From assembly GCA_964481475.1 (NCBI GenBank), contig CAYZTG010000002.1:25763-89762 (forward strand): a DNA stretch of 64,000 nucleotides, read 5' to 3'. The notes under the pieces are model-generated. The model saw only the letters and a program-made list of their open reading frames with translations, was not told the DNA's origin and did not search any database. Source of the DNA: DUQU01 sp964481475 (GTDB lineage Bacteria; Bacillota_I; Bacilli_A; Acholeplasmatales; UBA5453). Positions 43,608 to 51,590 of this stretch are shown here, in pieces. A program made the position numbers and the translations under genes. The first letter of the stretch is position 1, and each line of letters begins with the position of its first letter.

Positions 43608-44973
43608 TAATTTATCTAGCCGACTGCAAATGGCTTTAAGAAGAGTTACAGGCAGAGGATCTCTTAATGAAAAAGATATTGATGAAATGATGAGAGAGAT
43701 TAGACTTTCATTATTAGAAGCAGACGTTAATTTAAAAGTTATAAGAACATTTATTAATAATGTTAAAGAAGAAGCACTTGGTGAAAAAATATTAAAAGGG
43801 CTTAATCCAGGCCAACAAGTAGTAAAAATTGTCTTAGATGAATTAACAAGAATCTTAGGTAGTGAGACTGTTGAACTTAAGTTGAAAAAATCCGGTTTAT
43901 CAGTATTAATGACAGTGGGCTTACAAGGATCAGGGAAAACTACTGCAATTGGTAAATTAGGAAAATTACTTAAAAAGTCAGATAAAAAGGTAATGTTTAT
44001 TGCTGCCGATGTCTACCGACCAGCAGCAATTGATCAATTAGTAACCTTAGGAAAACAAATTGATATTTTTGTTTATGAAGAAGGTTTAAAGAAGGCACCA
44101 AAGATCGTTGAGAACGGTTTAGCATATGCCAAAGAAAACAAGTATGATATTGTCATTATTGATACAGCAGGAAGATTAGAAATTGATGAAGAAATGATGG
44201 CAGAATTAGAAGCCGTCAAATCGATTGCTAATCCTGATGAAATTTTATTAACTGTTGATGCGATGATGGGACAACAAGCCGCTAGTGTAGGCCTTTCTTT
44301 TCATGAGCAATTGGGTTGCACAGGAGCTATTATTACGAAAATGGATGGTGATAGTAGAGGTGGCGCCGCTTTATCAATTAAAGAAATTGCTAGTATTCCT
44401 ATAAAGTATTCTTCAACTGGAGAAAAGTTAGATGACTTTGAAGTTTTTCATCCAGAAAGAATGTCAAAGAGAATTCTTGGAATGGGTGATGTTGTCACTT
44501 TAATCGAACAAGCTTCTGAGAACATTTCAGAAGAAGAAGCGATGAATTTGATGGAAAAAATGCTCAGCGGAACGTATGATTATAACGATATGCTAAAGCA
44601 ATTTAAGATGATTAAGAGAATGGGTTCTTTATCTCGAGTGTTAGGTTTTATTCCTGGCATGAAAAATTTAAGAAAGCAAATGTCAGAAGTTGATGATTCG
44701 CACTTAGCGAGAATTGAGGCTTTAGTTTACTCAATGACTAAAAAGGAAAGACAAGACCCACTTTTAATTAAAAAATCATATAGTCGAAGAAAAAGAATTG
44801 CTCAGGGTGCTGGATTACAAGTAAGTGATGTCAACAAATTAATTGAATCATTAGACCAACAAACACAAATGGCCAAGCAAATAAATAATAATCCAAATGC
44901 TACTTTTAACCCGCAACAAGTAGTTAAACCTAAAAAAGGTAAAGGGAAAAATAAAGGTCGATTCAGGTTTTAA
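43597..44973 (+). CDS. ffh: Signal recognition particle protein Ffh
   Basis: Ffh binds signal peptides with the 4.5S/6S SRP RNA. It has 458 residues. The N domain (MAFDNLSSRLQMALRRVTG), G domain with GLQGSGKTT, DVYRPAAIDQL, DTAGRLEID, and TKMDGDSRGG, and the Met-rich M domain are present. The start is GTG 43597: GGAGG is nine bases upstream, whereas ATG 43588 abuts it, and other Ffh proteins begin MAF. The C-terminus is a basic Lys-rich tail. A terminator overlaps its stop codon. Confidence 0.96.
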   Translation: MAFDNLSSRLQMALRRVTGRGSLNEKDIDEMMREIRLSLLEADVNLKVIRTFINNVKEEALGEKILKGLNPGQQVVKIVLDELTRILGSETVELKLKKSGLSVLMTVGLQGSGKTTAIGKLGKLLKKSDKKVMFIAADVYRPAAIDQLVTLGKQIDIFVYEEGLKKAPKIVENGLAYAKENKYDIVIIDTAGRLEIDEEMMAELEAVKSIANPDEILLTVDAMMGQQAASVGLSFHEQLGCTGAIITKMDGDSRGGAALSIKEIASIPIKYSSTGEKLDDFEVFHPERMSKRILGMGDVVTLIEQASENISEEEAMNLMEKMLSGTYDYNDMLKQFKMIKRMGSLSRVLGFIPGMKNLRKQMSEVDDSHLARIEALVYSMTKKERQDPLLIKKSYSRRKRIAQGAGLQVSDVNKLIESLDQQTQMAKQINNNPNATFNPQQVVKPKKGKGKNKGRFRF

Positions 44974-44995
44974 ACCCAGCTTTGGGTTTTTATTT
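44971..44995 (+). terminator. Terminator after ffh
   Basis: A 7-bp stem AAACCCA with TGGGTTT around a GCTT loop, followed by TTATTTTC. It begins inside the ffh stop codon. Confidence 0.82.
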
Positions 44996-45059
44996 TCTCC
45001 ACAAATATCGTGGGAAAAATTAAATTAAAAATATGATAGAATAATATAAGGGGGTTTTT

Positions 45060-47669
45060 ATGAAACTCATTTTAATTGATGGAAACTCAATATTTTTTAG
45101 AGCGTACTATGCAACTGCCTATGGACAAGCGCCTATGATGAAAAATAAAGAAGGTATTTATACAAATGCTTTGTTTTCTTTTGTAAATATGATAGAAAAA
45201 ATTCTAGAAAATGACTATACTCATATTTTAGTTGCCTTTGATACTAGTAAACCAACATTTAGACATCTTGCTAGTGATGATTATAAAAAAGGAAGACCAC
45301 CAATGCCAGATGAAATGGCTGTCCAAATTCCACTCATTCATGAGTATTTAGCAAATAAGCAAATAATGGATTTTGCCATTGAGGGATATGAAGCTGATGA
45401 TATTATTGGAACGCTTGCTATAGAAGCTAGTAAAGAGATGCATGTTGACATTTACTCTTCTGATAAAGATTTATTACAATTAGTTAGTGATAAGATCACT
45501 GTAAAATTAATTAAAAAAGGAATTGCTGAGATCGAAAGTATAACACCAAAATCGTTTTTTGCTAAATATGAAATTGATCATCGTTTAATGATTGATTTAA
45601 AAGCTTTGATGGGTGATAGTTCAGATAATATTAAAGGAATCCCCGGAGTTGGTGAAAAGACAGCGATTAAATTACTTAAGGAGTATGGGAGTCTCGAAAA
45701 CATCTTTAAAAACAAGCATAACATTACTGGCAAATTAGGTGAAAACATTAGAAACAGTGAAGAAATTGCGGAAAAATCATACTTTTTATCAAAGATAGAA
45801 ACAGCTGTTCCAACTAATTTGGAAATAAAAGATTTAATAAAAAGAGATCCTTCTCTAGATAAACTAATTAGTTTTTACCAAAGAATGGATTTGCATAGTT
45901 TTGTAAAAAAAATTGATACCCCTATTGAGAATAAAGTGGAAATAACTTATAAAGTGATTAATAATGAAACGGATTTAACCAAAGTAATTAAAGATGAACT
46001 AGCAGTTCATCTAGAACTTTTTGATGATAATTATCATTTGTCTGAAATAGTTGGTTTTGGCTTAAGTGACGGAAAATCTAATTACTTTATTGATAAGGAT
46101 TTTGCTTTAAACTCATCGGTATTTAAGAATTATTTAGAAAGTGACCTAACCAAATACACCTATGATTTAAAAGCATTTGCAGTTAAAATGTTATGGCATA
46201 ATATTTATCTTAAGGGCTTTGAATATGATTTTTTATTGGCAAGTTATATTAATAAACCACACTTAACTAAACAAGAGTTTAAAATAAACGCTGTTACACT
46301 GCAATATGATGATGTTGATTATGAAGAAACTATTTATGGTAGAGGAGCAAAAAAAGCCTTACCGGATAAAGAGGTTTATGAATTACATATAGTTAAGAAG
46401 GCTAAGGCAATTTATGCACTAAGAGAAAAACTTCTTAAAGAACTTAAAGAAAATGGGCAACTTAGTTTATTAAATGATGTGGAAATACCACTGTCTTATG
46501 TTTTGGCTGAGATGGAGTTTTCAGGTATTTTAGTTAATCATGATTTACTAAAAGAACTCAAAAAGGATTTGAAGAGTCGTTTAGAAGTTTTGGAAGAGGA
46601 AATTTATTTATTAGCAGGTAAAGAGTTTAATATCAACTCTCCAAAGCAATTAGGAGAAGTACTTTTTGTTGATTTGGAGTTAGAAACTGGTAAGAAAACA
46701 AAAACAAAGAATTACTCAACAAATGTTGAAGTGTTAACTAAATTAATTGATGATCATCCAATAATTAATTTTATATTAGAATATAGACAATTAGCAAAGC
46801 TTTTTTCAACTTATATTGAAGGGATTGAAAATACATTATTTAGTGATGGTAAAGTACATACAATTTATGCGCAAGCCTTAACGGCAACGGGAAGGTTATC
46901 ATCTCTTGAGCCTAATTTACAAAATATTCCCATTAAAACAGAAGAAGGTCGTCAAATTAGAAAGTTATTTATACCTAGAAATGGCTATTTACTAATTGGT
47001 GCTGACTATTCGCAAATTGAGTTGAGAGTCTTGGCTCATATGAGCGGATCTGTACAGCTTTTAAAGGATTTTAATGAAGATAAAGATATCCACACAGAAA
47101 CTGCTAAAAAAGTCTTTAATGTAGAAAACGTTAATGAAGAAGAAAGAAGAAAAGCGAAAGCGGTTAACTTTGGTATCATCTATGGCATGGGTTCATTTAG
47201 TTTGGCAGAAGATTTAAATATTACGAGAAAAGAAGCCCAAGATTTTATTAATAAGTATTTTGAAGTCTATCCTGATGTTAAAGTCTTTTTGGAAAATATG
47301 GTGGAAAGTGCAACTAATTTAGGTTACGTTGAAACAATCTTAAAAAGAAGAAGATATATTCCCGAATTGAGTAGTCCGGTTTTTGCGATAAGAGAGTTTG
47401 GTAAAAGAACAGCGATGAACGCTCCTATTCAAGGAAGTGCAGCTGATATTATTAAAGTAGCGATGATTAAACTCGCAAAATATTTAAAAGATCACAATTT
47501 GAAATCTAAGTTATTACTACAAGTCCACGATGAACTAATTTTAGAAGTCCCCTTTTATGAAGAAAAACAAATTAAAAGAGTATTAAAAGATATTATGGAA
47601 GAAGCAACCAAATTAGCTGTCGCTTTAAAGGTAAATGTTTCAACCGGAGAAAGTTGGTTTGATTTATAA
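45060..47669 (+). CDS. polA: DNA polymerase I
   Basis: An 869-residue polymerase I for gap repair and Okazaki processing. The N-terminal 5'-3' exonuclease (LILIDGNSIFFRAYYA, YEADDIIGTLA, GDSSDNIKGIPGVGEKTA) and polymerase domain (GADYSQIELRVLAHMS, RRKAKAVNFGIIYGMG, LLQVHDELILEVP) are intact. The middle 3'-5' exonuclease domain is degenerate: the first motif reads LAVHLELFDD where DxE is expected, so proofreading is likely lost as in Bacillus and Thermus enzymes. mutM overlaps its stop by one base (TAATG). Confidence 0.95.
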   Translation: MKLILIDGNSIFFRAYYATAYGQAPMMKNKEGIYTNALFSFVNMIEKILENDYTHILVAFDTSKPTFRHLASDDYKKGRPPMPDEMAVQIPLIHEYLANKQIMDFAIEGYEADDIIGTLAIEASKEMHVDIYSSDKDLLQLVSDKITVKLIKKGIAEIESITPKSFFAKYEIDHRLMIDLKALMGDSSDNIKGIPGVGEKTAIKLLKEYGSLENIFKNKHNITGKLGENIRNSEEIAEKSYFLSKIETAVPTNLEIKDLIKRDPSLDKLISFYQRMDLHSFVKKIDTPIENKVEITYKVINNETDLTKVIKDELAVHLELFDDNYHLSEIVGFGLSDGKSNYFIDKDFALNSSVFKNYLESDLTKYTYDLKAFAVKMLWHNIYLKGFEYDFLLASYINKPHLTKQEFKINAVTLQYDDVDYEETIYGRGAKKALPDKEVYELHIVKKAKAIYALREKLLKELKENGQLSLLNDVEIPLSYVLAEMEFSGILVNHDLLKELKKDLKSRLEVLEEEIYLLAGKEFNINSPKQLGEVLFVDLELETGKKTKTKNYSTNVEVLTKLIDDHPIINFILEYRQLAKLFSTYIEGIENTLFSDGKVHTIYAQALTATGRLSSLEPNLQNIPIKTEEGRQIRKLFIPRNGYLLIGADYSQIELRVLAHMSGSVQLLKDFNEDKDIHTETAKKVFNVENVNEEERRKAKAVNFGIIYGMGSFSLAEDLNITRKEAQDFINKYFEVYPDVKVFLENMVESATNLGYVETILKRRRYIPELSSPVFAIREFGKRTAMNAPIQGSAADIIKVAMIKLAKYLKDHNLKSKLLLQVHDELILEVPFYEEKQIKRVLKDIMEEATKLAVALKVNVSTGESWFDL

Positions 47670-48448
47670 TGCCTGAACTACCAGAAGTCAGAACTGTTGT
47701 TAAGTTTTTAAAAGCTTATGAAAATAAACAAATAACAAATCTTGAAATTAGATACCCTTTAATGAGTGATGATCTAAAGAAAATCCTAATTGGTCAGACA
47801 ATTAAGGAAGTTAATGCTAAAGGAAAATATATTATTTTCACTTTATCCAAAGGCTTTTTAATTAGCCATCTAAGAATGGAAGGTAAATATTTAGCACATC
47901 CAGAAATTACTAAACACGATCATATTATTTTTCATTTTGGTAATGAAATACTTAAATATAATGACGTAAGAAAATTTGGAACTTTTGATTATGTTAAAGC
48001 AGATCCTTTTAATAGTCCGCCTCTTAATAAATTAGGAGAAGAGCCATTTGAAGCGAAATTAGAGGATGTTTACGAGTTAATTAAGGCTTCCTCTAGAAAT
48101 ATTAAAACATTACTTCTAGATCAAAGTATTTTAGCAGGAATTGGAAATATTTACGCTAATGAAATCTTATTTTATAGTAAAATAAGTCCTTTTAAAAAAG
48201 GAAACCAATTATCTAAGGATAATGTGAAAGAAATTATCGAACAAAGTATTATTGTTTTAAATGAAGCAATCAAACTAGGTGGCACAACAATTAGAAGTTT
48301 CAGTTCAGGTGGAGAGGTTGGTTACTTTACTCAAAATTTATTAGTCCACGATCAAGCAGGAAAACCATGTAAAGTTTGTGGAACAATTATTAAAAAAGAA
48401 AAGCTTCAAGGAAGAATGGTTTATTATTGTGAAAAGTGTCAAAAATAG
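47669..48448 (+). CDS. mutM: Formamidopyrimidine-DNA glycosylase
   Basis: MutM (Fpg) removes oxidised purines from DNA. It has 259 residues, slightly short. The catalytic N-terminal PELPEVRTVV follows the initiator Met, the ISHLRMEGKY strand and H2TH motif are present, and the C-terminal zinc finger has CKVCGTIIKK and YYCEKCQ. The order polA-mutM-coaE is conserved in Firmicutes. It overlaps polA by one base and coaE lies over its 3' end. Confidence 0.95.
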   Translation: MPELPEVRTVVKFLKAYENKQITNLEIRYPLMSDDLKKILIGQTIKEVNAKGKYIIFTLSKGFLISHLRMEGKYLAHPEITKHDHIIFHFGNEILKYNDVRKFGTFDYVKADPFNSPPLNKLGEEPFEAKLEDVYELIKASSRNIKTLLLDQSILAGIGNIYANEILFYSKISPFKKGNQLSKDNVKEIIEQSIIVLNEAIKLGGTTIRSFSSGGEVGYFTQNLLVHDQAGKPCKVCGTIIKKEKLQGRMVYYCEKCQK

Positions 48449-49037
48449 CAACCTAATAGTTGGAATAACAGGACCCATAGGTAGTGGAAAAAGTACCGTC
48501 TTAAATTATTTTAAAACAAACGGTTTTCCGACGATTAGTGCTGATGAAGTTAATAAAAATATTTTGAAAGTTAAGAAACATATTATCAATATTAACGAAC
48601 TTATGTTTAATAGTAAAGATGATCGATTAGATAAAGGGCAAATAAAGGAATTAATCTTTAAAGAACCAAGTAAAAAAAAGATATTAGAAAATTATCTTCA
48701 CCCACTTATTATTAGTGAAATAAAGAGCTTAACTAAGAAAACTAATAAAATTACATTTGTTGAGGCGGCTTTGTTATATGAAAGTGGTTTTGATAAAGAT
48801 GTTGATTTAGTTATTGGTGTAATTGCCGATAAGGAAGTAATTGTTAAGAGACTTAAAGATAGAGATAATTTAACTGGGTCAATGATTGAAGATATTTTAA
48901 AGACACAAAAAAATCAAGAGTTTTTAAAAGACAATGTTAATTATTTAGTAAATAATAGTGGAAGTAAAGAAGAAACAAATAAGCAATTAGAAGTAATATT
49001 AAGAGAAATAATGGAGGTTAATAATGGCAATTTATAA
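48429..49037 (+). CDS. coaE: Dephospho-CoA kinase
   Basis: CoaE phosphorylates dephospho-CoA to coenzyme A, using the product of coaD. P-loop GITGPIGSGKST sits near the N-terminus, and the rest matches the kinase fold with FVEAALLYESGFDKDVD and VIGVIADKEVIVKRL. The start is uncertain: GTG 48429 gives 202 residues (MKSVKNSNLIVGITG) and lies 20 bases inside mutM; the next upstream ATG, at 48378, would add 17 residues and overlap mutM by 71 bases. The end overlaps the next gene by 14 bases. Confidence 0.9.
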   Translation: MKSVKNSNLIVGITGPIGSGKSTVLNYFKTNGFPTISADEVNKNILKVKKHIININELMFNSKDDRLDKGQIKELIFKEPSKKKILENYLHPLIISEIKSLTKKTNKITFVEAALLYESGFDKDVDLVIGVIADKEVIVKRLKDRDNLTGSMIEDILKTQKNQEFLKDNVNYLVNNSGSKEETNKQLEVILREIMEVNNGNL

Positions 49038-49356
49038 AACAAGTGACAATTCTAAGGACGAGAGATTAGTAACGAACTGGTTTATTAATGATTATAAAGA
49101 GTGTAGTTTAGCAGTTAAAAAAGTTTGTCTAAACTTTGGCTATACTTTAAAGTATGAGTCAGAAGAGTACGGTGAACTTATTTTTACAAGAAAAAGAGAT
49201 ACACTTGATGTAAGAATCATTTCTTTAACAAGAAGAGAAACTGCAATTGACTTTGTTATTAACTCAAAGATTTATTTTGATTTTGGAAGAAGTAAAACAG
49301 TTATCGAAGATTTATATGAAAGACTAAGAAGGGAACTAAAGATTTTAAAAAGATGA
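49024..49356 (+). CDS. Conserved-position protein of unknown function between coaE and dnaB
   Basis: A 110-residue soluble protein I cannot assign. It looks alpha/beta: VTNWFINDYKECSLAVKKVCLNFGYTLKYES, then LIFTRKRDTLDVRIISLTRRETAIDFVINSK and a helical RLRRELKILKR tail. There are only two cysteines and no zinc ribbon, so it is not NrdR, the gene that often lies here in Firmicutes. It overlaps coaE by 14 bases and dnaB by four (ATGA), with GGAGG ahead of its start. The context points to replication, but that is inference. Confidence 0.65.
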   Translation: MAIYKTSDNSKDERLVTNWFINDYKECSLAVKKVCLNFGYTLKYESEEYGELIFTRKRDTLDVRIISLTRRETAIDFVINSKIYFDFGRSKTVIEDLYERLRRELKILKR

Positions 49357-50519
49357 GAAAAAAAAGTTTTTGGATAATTACTCATGGGCTTATTTCCAGT
49401 GAAGATACAAGAGTTTTAACACTTCTATATCAACCATTAATTGGTGATGAAGCTTTTGGTCTTTATATGATGCTAATTAATTTAGTTGATAGAAACATTT
49501 TAAAAAGCAAGTTACTCTCAATGTCATTTTTATTAGATGTTTTAAATCTTAAAGAAAATAGTTTTAAGAAAGCTAAAGAAAAGTTAGAAGCTGTGGGATT
49601 ATTAACCGCTTTTGTAAAAGATGAAATAAGTTTATTTAAATTGTCAATGCCCTTAAAAGCAAAACAGTTTTTTACTCATGGAATTTTAGGTGCATATTTA
49701 AAAAGTGAAATTGGTGAAGAAAACTTTAGTGTTTTATTTGACTTTTTTACAGTTAGAGAAGTTTCTTTAAAAGGATATTTAAATGAAACTAAAGCATTTG
49801 ATGAAGTGTTTAGTGTAAAAGATTTATCGGTTATTGAAAGCGATAAATTTATTTTAAGTAGAAAAAATGGTGAAGGAATAATCTTGAAAGAAGAGTTTGA
49901 TTTTGAGAAACTTTATGAAACTTTACCACCAAGAATCAAACGAAAGAGAATTTATACGAAAAGGATTATTGACCAAATTTCTTCAATTATGTATGTTTAT
50001 CAGTTTACTAATGACGAAATGGCAAGTATTTTGAGTGATGCTTATGATGAAGAAAATAAAACTGTTTTTTATGAACGTTTAGCTCTTAATTCAAGAATTT
50101 ATTTTGAAAATAATTACGGTGAAATTGAGTTTTCAAAAAAGGAAAAAAGCAAAGACTCAATTGATTTATCACTAATAAAACCGCAAGATATTATTTCTCT
50201 TTATAGTAACAAGATGACTAATATTTCCTTTGCTTTGGATACGATAAGAGATTTTGTTAGTAGAAATGCCGTTGATATTGGAATTATTAATGCTGTAATT
50301 ATTACTGCTCTTAAATATCATGATGACTTACCTTCTATTAACTATTTAGAAAAGGTCTTAGCAAATTGGTTGAGTAGAGGAATTAAGACTAGTGAGGATG
50401 CGTATAAATTATTACAAGGGATTGATAATGATACACCAAACAACAAAAGGGTGAAGAAAAGTAATATTGATGAGCCTGCTTGGTTAGATGAAATCTTAAA
50501 TAGTTTAGGAGATGATTAA
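49353..50519 (+). CDS. dnaB: Replication initiation and membrane attachment protein DnaB
   Basis: A 388-residue protein of the Firmicutes DnaB type (a helicase-loading primosome protein, not the helicase). DDVTRVLTLLYQPLIGDEAFGLY-like N-terminal DnaB/DnaD winged helix reads SSEDTRVLTLLYQPLIGDEA, and the C-terminal DDBH2-like helices are near QDIISLYSNKMTNISFALDTIRDF and WLSRGIKTSEDAYKLLQ. dnaI follows at once, the conserved pair that loads the replicative helicase. The ATG overlaps the previous stop as ATGA. Confidence 0.9.
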   Translation: MRKKSFWIITHGLISSEDTRVLTLLYQPLIGDEAFGLYMMLINLVDRNILKSKLLSMSFLLDVLNLKENSFKKAKEKLEAVGLLTAFVKDEISLFKLSMPLKAKQFFTHGILGAYLKSEIGEENFSVLFDFFTVREVSLKGYLNETKAFDEVFSVKDLSVIESDKFILSRKNGEGIILKEEFDFEKLYETLPPRIKRKRIYTKRIIDQISSIMYVYQFTNDEMASILSDAYDEENKTVFYERLALNSRIYFENNYGEIEFSKKEKSKDSIDLSLIKPQDIISLYSNKMTNISFALDTIRDFVSRNAVDIGIINAVIITALKYHDDLPSINYLEKVLANWLSRGIKTSEDAYKLLQGIDNDTPNNKRVKKSNIDEPAWLDEILNSLGDD

Positions 50520-51341
50520 ATGGAAAATTTAAAAAGTATAATTAAATCCTTTCCAGAAACAAAGGATTTGGATTTGAAAGATAACGAATTAATTATTGCT
50601 TATCAATATATTAAAGAAAAGAAAGCTTTTAAACCTAACGATAAGAATCATAAATACGAACCTATTTTAAAGTTTGACCCAATAAGAGTGGAATATCAAT
50701 ATTCAAAAGCTTATAAAGAAGCACTAGAACTTTTGGAAAAAGCGAAAAAAGTGGATGCAAAATATTATGGTGATTATATATTAAAAGCTAGTTTTAAGGA
50801 ATTTGAAATATTGAATTCAGACCGAGAAAGAGTATTATTAAAAGCACAAGCTTTTGTAGAAAACTTTGAAAAAGGTAAATATATTAAAGGATTATATTTT
50901 TATGGAAAAAACAGAACAGGTAAAACATACCTTCTTTCAGCGATTGCTAATGAATTAGCTAAAAAAGATATTGAAACTGTTTTTACCTATATTCCTGATT
51001 TGATTAGAGCGATTCATGGTGGGATTAATGATAATACTGTTGAAGCAAGGGTAAAACATTTAAAATACGCAGATTTAGTTGTTTTTGATGATATTGGAAG
51101 TGCCTTTATGTCGCTATGGTTTAGAGACCAAGTTTTTGGCCCAATTATTGAACATCGATTATCTTCTGGATTGCCAGTTTTATTTTCTTCGAATTTGAAT
51201 TTGAAAACATTAGGTACTCATTTTATTGATGAAAAAACAGATACTGATAAGTACAATGCAGTTAGATTATTAACAAGAATAACTGAACTTGCTGAAGAAG
51301 TTAAGTTTAGTGAGGAGCAATATAAAAATATTGACAGATAG
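50520..51341 (+). CDS. dnaI: Primosomal helicase loader DnaI, lacking the zinc site
   Basis: A 273-residue AAA+ helicase loader. The P-loop is GLYFYGKNRTGKTYL, Walker B is LVVFDDIGS, and VLFSSNLNLKTL marks sensor 1. The N-terminal ~130 residues, which in Bacillus hold a zinc-binding Cys/His cluster that contacts the helicase, contain no cysteine at all; the matching stretch here reads FKPNDKNHKYEPILKFDPIRVEYQ. The last codons hold the -35 of the thrS promoter. It follows dnaB without a gap. Confidence 0.9.
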   Translation: MENLKSIIKSFPETKDLDLKDNELIIAYQYIKEKKAFKPNDKNHKYEPILKFDPIRVEYQYSKAYKEALELLEKAKKVDAKYYGDYILKASFKEFEILNSDRERVLLKAQAFVENFEKGKYIKGLYFYGKNRTGKTYLLSAIANELAKKDIETVFTYIPDLIRAIHGGINDNTVEARVKHLKYADLVVFDDIGSAFMSLWFRDQVFGPIIEHRLSSGLPVLFSSNLNLKTLGTHFIDEKTDTDKYNAVRLLTRITELAEEVKFSEEQYKNIDR

Positions 51342-51359
51342 CTTTAAAAGTTTTATAAT
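51331..51359 (+). promoter_or_regulatory. Consensus promoter of the thrS T-box transcript
   Basis: TTGACA (51331-51336) and TATAAT (51354-51359) are exactly 17 bases apart. The -35 lies inside the last codons of dnaI. Confidence 0.85.
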
Positions 51360-51361
51360 TA

Positions 51362-51540
51362 GTTTGAAATTGCGAAGAAGAGGATAAACGGCTAAATATC
51401 TTAAGCGATGTGGGATGGTGCGAGCCACAGTCAATTTAGTTTACTACCTCAGAGCAGCTTATTAAAAGTAAGCCGTAAATCTGCGTTAAAGGTAAAGAGG
51501 GCTAGTATATACTAGAACTAAGGTGGTACCGCGATCAATT
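51362..51540 (+). promoter_or_regulatory. T-box leader, threonine-specific
   Basis: The leader between dnaI and thrS has the T-box hallmark AGGTGGTACCGCG at 51521-51533 and a stem I region beginning GCGAAGAAGAGG with the GATGGTGCGAGCCAC distal part. The specifier region reads ACTACC at 51443-51448; both ACT and ACC are threonine codons, so which is the true specifier is open. Uncharged tRNA-Thr should bind and allow thrS transcription. Confidence 0.93.
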
Positions 51541-51543
51541 CGT

Positions 51544-51573
51544 CCTTAGATGTTTTTTCTAAGGCTATTTTTT
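51544..51573 (+). terminator. T-box terminator before thrS
   Basis: CCTTAGA with TCTAAGG around a seven-base loop, then CTATTTTTTTT. It competes with the antiterminator that contains AGGTGGTACCGCG. Confidence 0.92.
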
Positions 51574-51590
51574 TAATTTAGGAGGAAAAG

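Noticed and set aside
49024..49356. nrdR call from its position before dnaB
   Set aside because: It lacks the CxxC zinc ribbon and ATP-cone motifs that define NrdR.
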